Shown: in pieces, positions 23,917-32,695 of the stretch
How the letters are laid out: each line of letters opens with the position of its first letter
Numbering within the stretch: position 1 is the first letter of the stretch
NCBI RefSeq assembly: GCF_000758585.1
Contig: NZ_CP009281.1
Location: 124,001 to 188,000 of the forward strand
Length of the DNA stretch: 64,000 nt
From: Paenibacillus sp. FSL R5-0345
GTDB lineage: Bacteria; Bacillota; Bacilli; Paenibacillales; Paenibacillaceae
Direction of reading: 5' to 3'
Notes under the pieces: model-generated
What the model was told of the DNA's origin: nothing
The model's database searches: none
Seen by the model: only the letters and a program-made list of their open reading frames with translations
Position numbers and translations under genes: made by a program

Positions 23917-23925
23917 CTTTTCCCT

Positions 23926-24011
23926 GGGGGATTAGCGAAGTGGCCAAACGCATCAGACTGTAAATCTGCTCACGTACGTGTTCGGTGGTTCGAATCCATC
24001 ATCCCCCACCA
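23926..24011 (+). tRNA. tRNA-Tyr (GTA)
   Basis: 86 nt class II tRNA with CCA, acceptor GGGGGAT/ATCCCCC, long variable arm, anticodon GTA. Confidence 0.96.
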
Positions 24012-24016
24012 TTTAT

Positions 24017-24089
24017 GAGCCATTAGCTCAGTTGGTAGAGCACCTGACTTTTAATCAGGGTGTCGAAGGTTCGAGTCCTTCATGGCTCA
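24017..24089 (+). tRNA. tRNA-Lys (TTT), CCA not encoded
   Basis: 73 nt, acceptor GAGCCAT/ATGGCTC plus discriminator A, followed by TCCC so CCA is not encoded. Anticodon TTT. Last gene of the rrn-tRNA operon. Confidence 0.96.
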
Positions 24090-24100
24090 TCCCAAACAGA

Positions 24101-24132
24101 AAGTCATCACCATAAGGTGATGGCTTTTTTTG
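24101..24132 (+). terminator. Terminator of the rrn-tRNA operon
   Basis: GTCATCACC-ATAA-GGTGATGGC stem followed by seven T residues, 12 bases after tRNA-Lys. Confidence 0.93.
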
Positions 24133-24229
24133 TGTTTTGAAGTTGTATTATAGTAGCGCGCTAATGTAGCGATTAACATAATATAAGAGAATATGCTAAA
24201 ATAGGCGAAAAGAGCAAAAGTGGTGGAGC

Positions 24230-25333
24230 ATGGTGACTATGGATAGTGAGACATTGCGGAAAAAATTAGAGCAGCTCACCGGAAAGAGAACCGGAATCAA
24301 GCAGTTAGGGAGGCAGCATTCAGCTTCTCTTTTTAGCATGGGATTAGAAGCGCAGGATCAGCTGGTAATCCATGAGGGCCATCTCTGGGCACCTTTGTAT
24401 GAGAGTGACGGACGTATAACCGCCGTTTGGGTAGAAATGGAAGGACTAAGCTCTCTGGAAGTACAATTGGTCAATTATGCAGTTCGGAATTTTGCTATTG
24501 CACTTAAAGCTACAGGGCTTAGAGAAGAAGGCGAAGTTGAGGCGCGGCAGCTTGGCGCCTGGTTAAACACAGAGCTAGAGCAAGAGAAGAATGATACTGA
24601 GATTCCGGATGAGATGACCTTAAAGGGGCGTCTGTTCGGTGACATGATTCCATTCCTACTTAGTAGTGAGATTGCACACAGCCCACAGATAACTTATCGT
24701 TCACTGATGAAATTGTTGCGCAGCTATTTTGAGAACGAAATCCTGCTTATTCCTCTTCAAGAAAAGGAATGGTTAATTTTAGCCCGTAAAGAATTGCTTA
24801 TGGGCGGGGATGATAAGGATGATGAAGAAGAGAGTGTAGATGATCTTCTAGCACAGACTAGTATGGGTTTACATGAGCTGATAGCAAGTGAATGGGTAGG
24901 TGTATTCCATTTGGCGGTGGCTCCGGCTATTGTCCCTGTTAAGGGATTAACAGGATCTGTGGCTTTGCTCAGGGAGACGATTGTACTTGGTCGTATTTTT
25001 CAAGTAGGAGAGTATATTCATTTACCTTGGGAGCTGCATTTGGAACGTTTGGTTAACAGCATACCTGACGTACGCCGTAAACAGCTGCTTGGACAAATTG
25101 GTGATTATTCCTCTGTACTATCAGATAAAGAAATGCTGCTGACCTTAGAGACTTTCTTCGAGATGGACTGTAATGTAAGTGAAACCGCCAAGAAGCTATA
25201 TATCCATCGTAATACGCTGCTATACCGTCTGGATAAGATAAAACAAGAGACTGGGGCAGATGTAAGAAGCTTTGGAGACGCTGCTATTGTGAAGCTTACT
25301 ATGCTTTTGTATAAAGTGACGAAAAGGAAATAG
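24230..25333 (+). CDS. PucR/CdaR-type transcriptional regulator
   Basis: 367-residue protein. The last ~60 residues form the PucR-type helix-turn-helix: LETFFEMDCNVSETAKKL, then YIHRNTLLYRLDKIK. This part resembles the C-terminus of sugar-diacid regulators. The first ~300 residues have no motif I recognise and may sense a ligand. The start is uncertain. ATG 24230 follows GGTGGAG very closely, and ATG 24239 would have more usual spacing. It sits 114 bases upstream of a sugar ABC transporter ATPase gene, which it might regulate, though nothing in the sequence proves that. Confidence 0.8.
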   Translation: MVTMDSETLRKKLEQLTGKRTGIKQLGRQHSASLFSMGLEAQDQLVIHEGHLWAPLYESDGRITAVWVEMEGLSSLEVQLVNYAVRNFAIALKATGLREEGEVEARQLGAWLNTELEQEKNDTEIPDEMTLKGRLFGDMIPFLLSSEIAHSPQITYRSLMKLLRSYFENEILLIPLQEKEWLILARKELLMGGDDKDDEEESVDDLLAQTSMGLHELIASEWVGVFHLAVAPAIVPVKGLTGSVALLRETIVLGRIFQVGEYIHLPWELHLERLVNSIPDVRRKQLLGQIGDYSSVLSDKEMLLTLETFFEMDCNVSETAKKLYIHRNTLLYRLDKIKQETGADVRSFGDAAIVKLTMLLYKVTKRK

Positions 25334-25447
25334 GTTTTTTGTGAACCTTACAAATAGCCATCGTGTCACGACTGGGGTAATATAAATGTACAAGGAAACA
25401 GAATTTTTATTTTAACTAATTAATAATTAACTCGAGGGGGAAATACA

Positions 25448-26569
25448 ATGGCAGGCGTACGTTTAGAGCATATTTTCAAAAAATACCCGGGTTCAGATAA
25501 AGCGACAGTAATCGATATCAATCTTGATATTAAAGATAAGGAATTTCTAGTATTGGTTGGACCTTCCGGTTGCGGTAAATCCACAACTTTGCGTATGATC
25601 GCTGGTTTGGAAGAAATCTCTGAAGGTAAAATGTACATTGGCGATCGTGTAGTTAACGACGTTGCACCTAAAGACCGCGATATCGCGATGGTATTCCAAT
25701 CCTACGCCCTGTATCCGCATATGAGCGTATACCAAAACATGGCTTTCGGTTTGAAACTTCGTAAAGTGAAGAAGGATGAAATCGACAAGAAAGTTCGCGA
25801 AGCTGCTAAAATTCTCGATATCGAGCATTTGCTAGATCGTAAACCAAAAGCGCTTTCCGGTGGTCAACGCCAACGTGTCGCTTTGGGACGCGCTATCGTA
25901 CGTGATCCACAAGTCTTCTTGATGGATGAGCCTCTTTCCAACTTGGATGCTAAACTTCGTGGTCAAATGCGTGCTGAAATCACTAAACTGGTTAAGCGCC
26001 TTGAAACCACTTGTATCTACGTAACGCATGACCAAACAGAAGCTATGACAATGGGTGATCGCATCGTAGTTATGTATGATGGTATCATTCAACAAGCAGC
26101 TTCCCCTGAAGAGTTGTACAATGAACCTACAAACTTGTTCGTAGCTGGATTTATCGGATCCCCTACAATGAACTTTATCAATGGTACTTTGTCTGAAGTA
26201 AGCGGTTCTATCCGTTTCCGTGCTGAGAACCTTGATGTTGAAGTACCAGGCGGAAAAGCACAAATCATCCGCAACAAAGGTTACATCGGTAAAGAAGTAA
26301 TCATGGGCGTTCGTCCAGAAGATATCCATGAAGAGCCAGTATTCTTGGAAGCTTCCCCGAACACAATCTTTACTTCATTGGTTGATGTTACTGAAAACCT
26401 TGGTCATGAAATGCTCCTTTACTTGAGCGGCCTTGGTAAATCTACTGTAATCGCTCGTGTAGATGGACGTTCCACTACTCGCGAAGGCAGCAAGCCAAAA
26501 TTGGCTATCGATATGAACAAAATTCACTTCTTTGATAAAGAATCCGAAGCTAACATTTTGTTGGGATAA
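25448..26569 (+). CDS. MsmX/UgpC-like ATPase of carbohydrate ABC importers
   Basis: 373 residues. ABC domain: Walker [11 protein letters not shown]-loop [13 protein letters not shown], signature [14 protein letters not shown], Walker [17 protein letters not shown], switch His in [10 protein letters not shown]-terminal TOBE/MalK-type regulatory domain covers about residues 240-373. No permease or binding protein is adjacent. As with MsmX of B. subtilis, it is therefore likely a shared ATPase serving several sugar importers encoded elsewhere. Strong codon bias suggests high expression. GAGGGGG precedes the ATG and a terminator follows. Confidence 0.92.
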   Translation: MAGVRLEHIFKKYPGSDKATVIDINLDIKDKEFLVLVGPSGCGKSTTLRMIAGLEEISEGKMYIGDRVVNDVAPKDRDIAMVFQSYALYPHMSVYQNMAFGLKLRKVKKDEIDKKVREAAKILDIEHLLDRKPKALSGGQRQRVALGRAIVRDPQVFLMDEPLSNLDAKLRGQMRAEITKLVKRLETTCIYVTHDQTEAMTMGDRIVVMYDGIIQQAASPEELYNEPTNLFVAGFIGSPTMNFINGTLSEVSGSIRFRAENLDVEVPGGKAQIIRNKGYIGKEVIMGVRPEDIHEEPVFLEASPNTIFTSLVDVTENLGHEMLLYLSGLGKSTVIARVDGRSTTREGSKPKLAIDMNKIHFFDKESEANILLG

Positions 26570-26596
26570 GATTGTAAAGATCTTTTCTCTCTTGAT

Positions 26597-26627
26597 AAAG
26601 CCACCCGAAAGGGTGGCTTTATTGTTT
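26597..26627 (+). terminator. Terminator after the ABC ATPase gene
   Basis: AAAGCCACCC-GAAA-GGGTGGCTTT followed by ATTGTTT. Confidence 0.88.
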
Positions 26628-26779
26628 AGATGGACCCTGTTTGGTTAGGCGCTAAGATTGCATTCATAGGCGTTATCAATTAAGATAGCAGGAGAATTAC
26701 CTCCGGAATGTAATGAGATCGCTGCCAACCGGACGCAGTAAGCGGACAAATACCGCAGGTGACGAAAGGACGAACTTAC

Positions 26780-27718
26780 ATGGCTAAGAAAGTAAAAGTA
26801 TCTGAATTGGTGCAGCATTTTCAATTAGAGGTTATTTCCGGCCAGGAAGGTCTAAAGAGACCCATTACGGTCGATGACCTGAATCGCCCTGGACTAGAGA
26901 TTGCTGGTTATTTTGAATATTATCCAGAAGAACGTGTTCAATTGCTAGGCAAAACAGAACTCGCTTTTTTCTCCATGCTGCCTGAAGCTGAGCGGAAAAG
27001 TCGACTTCGTGGAATTTGTAATGACAACACACCTTGTATTGTAATTACACGTGGTTTGGATGTGCCTCAGGAGTTAATTGACATAAGTAATGAAAAGGCC
27101 CTTCCTGTGCTTCGGAGCTCCATGGCTACGACTATTTTCTCCAGCCGGTTGACGAGCTTCTTAGAAGGAAAATTAGCCCCTACAGCGACGATCCATGGCG
27201 TACTTTGTGATGTATATGGTGTAGGTATGCTAATCACGGGTAGTAGTGGGATTGGTAAAAGTGAAACAGCACTTGAACTTGTAAAACGCGGACATCGCTT
27301 GATTGCTGATGATGCCGTAGAAATCCGTCAGACTTCAGATAACCAGCTGCATGGTACAGCACCTGAGTTAATCCGTCATTTACTGGAGATCCGTGGAGTA
27401 GGTATCATTAATGTAATGACACTGTTTGGTGCGGGTGCCATTCGTAATCATAAACGGATTACACTTGTTGTTAGATTGGAAGCTTGGCAGCAAGACAAGC
27501 AATATGACCGGCTTGGACTCGACGAGGAAACGACACGGATTATCGACACCGATGTTCCACTTGTAACGATTCCTGTACGCCCAGGACGTAACCTTGCTGT
27601 TATTATTGAGGTTGCAGCGATGAACTATCGCCTGAAACAAATGGGCTTTAATGCAGCCCTGCAGTTTACGAATAAGTTAACTGCGACCATATCTGAAGAT
27701 ATGGATGATCTCGATTAG
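26780..27718 (+). CDS. hprK: HPr kinase/phosphorylase
   Basis: Bifunctional sensor enzyme that phosphorylates Ser46 of HPr when glycolytic intermediates are high and removes it by phosphorolysis, the core of CcpA catabolite repression. N-terminal domain ~1-130; catalytic domain with P-loop GSSGIGKSE near residue 153, the second signature [20 protein letters not shown], and C-terminal [22 protein letters not shown] 26780 gives 312 residues and an N-terminus ([10 protein letters not shown]) matching the family. An upstream GTG at 26759 would add seven residues. It heads the hprK-lgt-ppaX-acetyltransferase cluster found in Bacillus. Confidence 0.97.
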   Translation: MAKKVKVSELVQHFQLEVISGQEGLKRPITVDDLNRPGLEIAGYFEYYPEERVQLLGKTELAFFSMLPEAERKSRLRGICNDNTPCIVITRGLDVPQELIDISNEKALPVLRSSMATTIFSSRLTSFLEGKLAPTATIHGVLCDVYGVGMLITGSSGIGKSETALELVKRGHRLIADDAVEIRQTSDNQLHGTAPELIRHLLEIRGVGIINVMTLFGAGAIRNHKRITLVVRLEAWQQDKQYDRLGLDEETTRIIDTDVPLVTIPVRPGRNLAVIIEVAAMNYRLKQMGFNAALQFTNKLTATISEDMDDLD

Positions 27719-27730
27719 GAGTGTGAGAGA

Positions 27731-28762
27731 ATGTTCCCATTAGCACTAAATCCTATTGTCTTCTCAATTGGATCACTGCAAGTACACTGGTATGGATTAA
27801 TACTAGGTTTCGGTGCACTCGCGGGGTTATATCTTGCGATCCGCGAGGGCAAACGGTTTGGTATCCCACAAGAATTCTTTATGGATATGCTGCTGCTAGG
27901 TGTGCCCTCAGCCATTATCGGGGCACGGATTTATTTTGTAGCATTTAAATGGGAGGATTATAAGGATAATTTAATAGATGTCTTTAAGATCTGGAACGGT
28001 GGCATTGCCATTTACGGTGCATTAATTGGAGCCATTATTTGTGGAATTATATATTTCCGCTATAAAGGCTACCCCTTCTGGCGTATCGTTGACATTTGTG
28101 CACCCGGACTACTTGCGGGTCAAATGATTGGACGCTGGGGGAACTTTGTCAACCAAGAGGCATACGGCAGCGTGGTTGAAGAGTCTTTTTTACGGGATAA
28201 ACTGCATTTACCTGACTTCATTGTGAACCAAATGTACATAGGGGATGCTTTTCATCATCCAACCTTCCTATATGAATCTCTTTGGAGCTTACTGGGCATC
28301 GCACTTCTCATGGTCCTCCGTCGTCAGAAATTTGTGCGTGCCGGTGAGATCTTCATGTCTTACTTTATATGGTATTCCATCGGTCGTTTCTTCATCGAAG
28401 CCATACGTACGGACAGCTTGGCGTTTAATGGAAGTGCAGGTTTGGCATCCTTTATGAACGGATTGTGGAAACCGATGGAATGGCTAGGTTTTGAACAAGG
28501 ATACTTGGACCCAAGCTATGGAAATATCCGTATTTCCCAGCTACTTGCTCTACTGATCATCGTTGCAGCTGTACTGCTTATCATTATTCGTAGGGTCACC
28601 GGAGAGCCTAAAGCACATTATTCTGATCCTATCGTATGTACTAAACCGATCAAAGCAGATACCGTAGTGCCAGAAAGTGCAGTAAATACACCGCAGAAAG
28701 CTCGTCATGGGGCACAACCTGAACAAGGACAGCCTGCGGATGGAGATAAGAAGGAGCAGTAA
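27731..28762 (+). CDS. lgt: Prolipoprotein diacylglyceryl transferase
   Basis: Integral membrane enzyme transferring diacylglycerol from phosphatidylglycerol to the lipobox Cys of prelipoproteins. The Lgt signature GRWGNFVNQEAYG is present near residue 140, with about seven hydrophobic segments. At 343 residues it is roughly 70 longer than B. subtilis Lgt. The excess is a hydrophilic C-terminal tail from about residue 290, rich in Pro, Gln and Lys, after the last membrane segment. It lies 12 bases after hprK and five bases before ppaX, so one transcript is likely. Confidence 0.95.
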   Translation: MFPLALNPIVFSIGSLQVHWYGLILGFGALAGLYLAIREGKRFGIPQEFFMDMLLLGVPSAIIGARIYFVAFKWEDYKDNLIDVFKIWNGGIAIYGALIGAIICGIIYFRYKGYPFWRIVDICAPGLLAGQMIGRWGNFVNQEAYGSVVEESFLRDKLHLPDFIVNQMYIGDAFHHPTFLYESLWSLLGIALLMVLRRQKFVRAGEIFMSYFIWYSIGRFFIEAIRTDSLAFNGSAGLASFMNGLWKPMEWLGFEQGYLDPSYGNIRISQLLALLIIVAAVLLIIIRRVTGEPKAHYSDPIVCTKPIKADTVVPESAVNTPQKARHGAQPEQGQPADGDKKEQ

Positions 28763-28767
28763 AGCTT

Positions 28768-29424
28768 ATGATAGAATGCGTTCTTTTTGATCTGGATGGA
28801 ACGATTGTCGATACGAATGAACTAATTATTAGTTCGTTTATGTACGCGCTGAAGGACAATGGTCTGGCTCCACTCACCAGGGAAGAGATTATTCCGCATA
28901 TGGGCACGACCCTTCAGCAACAGATGAGAGTCTTCTCTGGACTTGAGGATGTAAGTGGTGCGCTAGAAAGATCCTACCGTTCTTATAATTATGAACATCA
29001 CGATGAGTTAGTGCGTCCCTTTCCTCAGGTGAATGAGACGATGGAGGAGCTCAAACGTCGTGGGATTAAAATGGGGATTGTAACCACAAAAATTCGTCCA
29101 ACAACGATTAAATCACTTGAGATGTTTGATTTGCTAAAGTACATGGATACGATTGTGACGGTGAACGATGTTACTGAACCCAAGCCACATCCAGAGCCTG
29201 TTCTGACGGCAGTCAATAACCTTGGCGTTGATCCTCGTAAAACGCTTATGGTGGGTGACAGTACGGTTGATATTCAGTCAGCAAAAGCTGCTGGTGTATA
29301 TGCGGCTGGCGTATCGTGGTCATTAAAAGGCGAAGAGACTCTCCGCAAGTATGATCCCGACTATATCATCCATAACATGAAGGATATTATAGAAATTGTG
29401 GAACGAGGAACGAGTGAATCGTGA
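28768..29424 (+). CDS. ppaX: Pyrophosphatase PpaX (HAD superfamily)
   Basis: Hydrolyses the pyrophosphate released when HprK dephosphorylates Ser-P-HPr, pulling that reaction forward. HAD motifs: FDLDGTIVDTN (nucleophile Asp), TTK in motif II (IVTTKIRPTT), Lys in EPKPHPEP and the acidic pair region MVGDSTVDIQSA. 218 residues, normal. Its place two genes after hprK matches B. subtilis. The stop codon overlaps the GTG of the next gene. Confidence 0.92.
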   Translation: MIECVLFDLDGTIVDTNELIISSFMYALKDNGLAPLTREEIIPHMGTTLQQQMRVFSGLEDVSGALERSYRSYNYEHHDELVRPFPQVNETMEELKRRGIKMGIVTTKIRPTTIKSLEMFDLLKYMDTIVTVNDVTEPKPHPEPVLTAVNNLGVDPRKTLMVGDSTVDIQSAKAAGVYAAGVSWSLKGEETLRKYDPDYIIHNMKDIIEIVERGTSES

Positions 29425-29930
29425 GAAACGTAACCCGATATCCTGTAGAAGGTCATAACTCACTTTGGTACATTTACCGTACGGTCAGCCCATGGAAGGG
29501 TGTCCGCAACTTTATTTTTATTCAAATCGCACGTTATTGCCCGATTCTACCGTTAAAGAATTGGATCTATCGTCGGATTCTCGGTATGAAGGTTGGGAAG
29601 CATACCTCCTTCGGTCTGATGGCGATGGTGGATGTGTTTTTTCCGGAAAAAATCACGGTGGGTGAGAACTCTATTATCGGTTATAACACGACGATTCTGG
29701 CGCATGAGTATCTAATCAAGGAATATCGGCTAGGCGAAGTAGTGATTGGTGAAAATGTATTGATCGGCGCGAATACAACGATTCTTCCCGGTGTGACCAT
29801 CGGTGATTGGGCAGTTATTGCCGCAGGATCAGTGGTACACAAGGATGTGGCAGCCGGCTCTTTTGTCGGAGGCAATCCGCTGCGAGAGCTGCGCCCGTCT
29901 TCATCGGAAGATTCCTTGGAACAAGTGTAA
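29421..29930 (+). CDS. Hexapeptide-repeat acyltransferase (YvoF-like)
   Basis: 169 residues with left-handed beta-helix hexapeptide repeats, e.g. ITVGENSIIGYNTTI, VVIGENVLIGANTTI and VTIGDWAVIAAGSVV. This is the fold of O-acetyltransferases of the NodL/LacA/MaT type. The N-terminal ~50 residues are basic and hydrophobic. It begins at GTG overlapping the ppaX stop (GTGA) and corresponds in position to yvoF of B. subtilis. The acceptor substrate is unknown. A terminator follows. Confidence 0.85.
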   Translation: MRNVTRYPVEGHNSLWYIYRTVSPWKGVRNFIFIQIARYCPILPLKNWIYRRILGMKVGKHTSFGLMAMVDVFFPEKITVGENSIIGYNTTILAHEYLIKEYRLGEVVIGENVLIGANTTILPGVTIGDWAVIAAGSVVHKDVAAGSFVGGNPLRELRPSSSEDSLEQV

Positions 29931-29942
29931 AAGATGCTTCGT

Positions 29943-29993
29943 AAACCCTGCAGTTTCATATTGCGTTTTTTTAGCGCAGGATCTGCAGGGTTT
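29943..29993 (+). terminator. Terminator after the hprK cluster
   Basis: AAACCCTGCAG paired with CTGCAGGGTTT. The interior carries a second small TGCG/CGCA stem around TTTTTTT. A long nested hairpin, T-poor at its end. Confidence 0.75.
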
Positions 29994-30014
29994 CTTGCGT
30001 CTTGGAGAAGCTTA

Positions 30015-30069
30015 TTAAGGAAACTTTAAGATCTTCTTAAGTTTTTCAAACAGATGCATTCGATATAAT
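30015..30069 (+). promoter_or_regulatory. Three TTAAG direct repeats at 11-bp spacing upstream of a TATAAT box
   Basis: TTAAG occurs at 30015, 30026 and 30037, exactly 11 bp apart and therefore on one face of the helix. The last copy ends 22 bases before -10 TATAAT (30064-30069), and no good -35 is present. This geometry is typical of promoters activated by OmpR-family response regulators. The regulator is not identified. The rest of the 29994-30222 gap holds no gene that I can support. Confidence 0.55.
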
Positions 30070-30222
30070 AATCGTTAGTGATAAGGCGAATCCCACGCTA
30101 GGCATTCAGCTTCTAATATCAGAATGTAAAATCAGCAGGTGCAGGCTTCCTGATATTTCAGTTTCAACATTCCGCTTAGCGTCTCTATGAACAACCATCA
30201 TAGTAGAGAAGAGGAATAGAAC

Positions 30223-31419
30223 ATGAACACTGCGAGACAGGAAAGACTGCCCCAACTGGATATTTTCAGAGCATTAGCTATATTAGGTGTATTGCATGTG
30301 CATTCCTCATCTTTTGCTGCTGGAGAGCAGGCACTGCATTCTCCTTATTATTACTGGCTGAACTGGATGAACATTTTCTTTAAATTCGGCACGCCTTCAT
30401 TTATTTTCCTTAGCAGCTTCGTATTGTTTTATAATTATTATGGTCGTCCTGTGACACGCAGCTTGATCATTAATTTCTATCGTCGTCGATTAAAGTATAT
30501 TTTACTGCCCTATTTTCTAGCTTCTGTAGGGTACTATGCACTAACTTTATATGTGAACGGACGATTGACGCAGAACCTCGGAGACAACTTGTTAAGCTTT
30601 TCTAGAGCGTTATTCTCGGGTTCAGCCTATGCTCATCTGTATTTTGTGTTTATTAGTATTCAGTTTTATGTGCTTTTTCCAGTGCTGCTTAAGCTGTTGC
30701 AGAGCTCCCGATTCTTAGTACGATGGGCGGTTCCGCTCGGGTTTGCTCTTCAGTGGGGGTTTATTTTCTGGAATAAGTACGAACTGCACATTGTTGAAAA
30801 AGGGAGCTTGGCGATCTCCTATTTAGCTTATTATATGATGGGTGCTTATATTGCCATTCACTTTGAGAAGGTGAAGCAATGGCTGATAAAGCCATGGACA
30901 GAGCTGCCTGCCAAGCAAAAGGGATGGACTGCCCTATTAGTGAGCTTGTGGTTAATTGCAGCCTTTATCCATGTGCAGCTATGGTATGTGGCCCGCCATT
31001 TTGGGGTGTGGACGGATTCGCTGTGGTACGAGCTGTTATGGAATGTCCATACGATATTGTCAGCGTTGGTGCTGCTGTATGCTGCATTTTTGATCCACCG
31101 TAGGGCTCCACGCAGGATGGTCGCTTTTTTGACTCGTCTGGGTGAGCTGTCATTTGCGATTTATTTGATTCATCCGCTATTGCTGGCGATATATCGCAGG
31201 TTCCGATATCATATTCCCCTAGAGTCGCTAACTTATGTTTTCTTTATCTATGGAGGACTTGCGTTTGCGCTGGGAGGAAGCTGGTTCATGGTGCAGTTTG
31301 CTTTTCGCCGAATTCCTAAGTTATGGATCTTCTTAGGGAGTGTTCCTCGGTCTTTAGAGTCTAGTTCCAAGGTAAAGTCAGGACATGCCTCTGATGAGAT
31401 GAGGAAGGTTAATACTTGA
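30223..31419 (+). CDS. Membrane acyltransferase (acyltransferase 3 family)
   Basis: 398-residue polytopic membrane protein with about ten hydrophobic segments. The N-terminal family signature is RLPQLDIFRALAILGVLHVH, with the His used in catalysis by the OafA/YrhL type. SFIFLSSFVLFYNY and SFAIYLIHPLLLAIYRR are further family blocks. Such proteins transfer acetyl or other acyl groups to cell-surface glycans. GAGGAATAG precedes the ATG. Its neighbour at 31463 is a clear paralogue, so the pair arose by tandem duplication. The substrate cannot be read from the sequence. Confidence 0.88.
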   Translation: MNTARQERLPQLDIFRALAILGVLHVHSSSFAAGEQALHSPYYYWLNWMNIFFKFGTPSFIFLSSFVLFYNYYGRPVTRSLIINFYRRRLKYILLPYFLASVGYYALTLYVNGRLTQNLGDNLLSFSRALFSGSAYAHLYFVFISIQFYVLFPVLLKLLQSSRFLVRWAVPLGFALQWGFIFWNKYELHIVEKGSLAISYLAYYMMGAYIAIHFEKVKQWLIKPWTELPAKQKGWTALLVSLWLIAAFIHVQLWYVARHFGVWTDSLWYELLWNVHTILSALVLLYAAFLIHRRAPRRMVAFLTRLGELSFAIYLIHPLLLAIYRRFRYHIPLESLTYVFFIYGGLAFALGGSWFMVQFAFRRIPKLWIFLGSVPRSLESSSKVKSGHASDEMRKVNT

Positions 31420-31462
31420 TTAAGGCATCATTTGGATGCGGAGCTTAACAGGAGGAAAGATC

Positions 31463-32617
31463 ATGAAACAAAAAGAAAGAATTCCGCAGCTGGATATTTT
31501 CCGCGCGATTGCTATTTTTGCAGTGCTAGCTATTCATGCGACTTCGCGAACGTTGGCGGAGACATTAGGTACAAACATGTTTCATCCGTTCTTATTTATT
31601 AATAAATTCAGCCAGTTCGCCGTACCTTCATTCATATTTTTAAGTGGGTTCGTGCTGTTCTATAACTATATTGATCGTCCACTGGGCGGAAAGACGCTGG
31701 GGAAGTTCTACAGTAGAAGGCTGCTTTATATTATTGTGCCCTATGTGCTATTCTCGCTGCTATATTTCGCTTTAAAAATGACGGCCGGTCATACATGGAG
31801 CTTACCTCCAGGGGAGATGGCTTCTAAGCTTTGGAAGTATTTATGGACAGGAACGGCATATACGCATTTGTATTACATTATTATCATTATTCAGTTCTAC
31901 GTATTATTTCCGCTTATTCTGTGGTGTCTGCAAAAGGTTCGCCGTCTGGCGGCTTGGGCGCCGCTAATCGGATTAATTCTACAATGGGGTTTCGTACTAC
32001 TGAATAAATACATGACTAATAACGGGTATTGGCAGTTGTCCAAAGGCAGTCTGGCAATCACTTATTTCTCGTATTTCTTGCTGGGTGCTGGGATTGCAGT
32101 ATATTATTCTTCTTTGAAAAAATGGCTGGTACCTTCACGTGAAGGCTGGCGCACTGGTAAAGGTCCGGTATGGATTACATTGTGGTTGTTATGGATCGTA
32201 GCAGGGATTGTTCATGTTGAGCTATGGTTTAACAACTATACGAAGAAAACAGTCATTAATAGTTTATGGTATGAGGGATTCTCTAACCTCCATGCGCTGC
32301 TCTCTTGCTTGGTGCTGCTGCAAGTATCCTTCTTACTGTACGGAGCGGGCCGAAGCTTGCTTACAAGATTGTTGTTATCTGCCGGAGCCTGCTCTTTCGG
32401 AATTTATCTGCTTCACCCTTTACTGCTATTTTTCTATAGAAAAATACCGTTTCACGGGGGCTCTCTTGCCTATACCGCAGCAATTGCTGGGGGTTGGCTC
32501 TTTGCATTGTTAGGTTCATGGCTGGTAGTGGCTGTAGCCTTCCGATATCTTAAATCAGCTTGGATCATTTTCGGATCGGGTCCACAAAAATCGAAAACGA
32601 ATTCCAAAGGTGCGTAA
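31463..32617 (+). CDS. Membrane acyltransferase, tandem paralogue
   Basis: 384 residues. It shares with the preceding gene RIPQLDIFRAIAIFAVLAIH, the block SFIFLSGFVLFYNYIDRP, the central THLYYIIIIIQFYVLFP and SFGIYLLHPLLLFFYRK near the end. ATG 31463 is chosen because AGGAGG lies eight bases before it. An in-frame upstream ATG at 31436 has none. The 43-base gap suggests co-transcription with the first paralogue. The two differ enough that distinct acceptors or surface locations are plausible. A strong bidirectional terminator separates it from the convergent gntK. Confidence 0.88.
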   Translation: MKQKERIPQLDIFRAIAIFAVLAIHATSRTLAETLGTNMFHPFLFINKFSQFAVPSFIFLSGFVLFYNYIDRPLGGKTLGKFYSRRLLYIIVPYVLFSLLYFALKMTAGHTWSLPPGEMASKLWKYLWTGTAYTHLYYIIIIIQFYVLFPLILWCLQKVRRLAAWAPLIGLILQWGFVLLNKYMTNNGYWQLSKGSLAITYFSYFLLGAGIAVYYSSLKKWLVPSREGWRTGKGPVWITLWLLWIVAGIVHVELWFNNYTKKTVINSLWYEGFSNLHALLSCLVLLQVSFLLYGAGRSLLTRLLLSAGACSFGIYLLHPLLLFFYRKIPFHGGSLAYTAAIAGGWLFALLGSWLVVAVAFRYLKSAWIIFGSGPQKSKTNSKGA

Positions 32618-32644
32618 CTAAGTTATGCATTAATGGTAATAAAG

Positions 32645-32690
32645 AAAGCGTCGGTATTCCACCATTGGGTGGATTGACCGACGCTTTTTA
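32645..32690. terminator. Bidirectional terminator between the acyltransferases and gntK
   Basis: AAAGCGTCGGT and ACCGACGCTTT form an outer stem, CCACC/GGTGG an inner one. A runs on one side and T runs on the other would work for both converging genes. Confidence 0.9.
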
Positions 32691-32695
32691 ATTTA

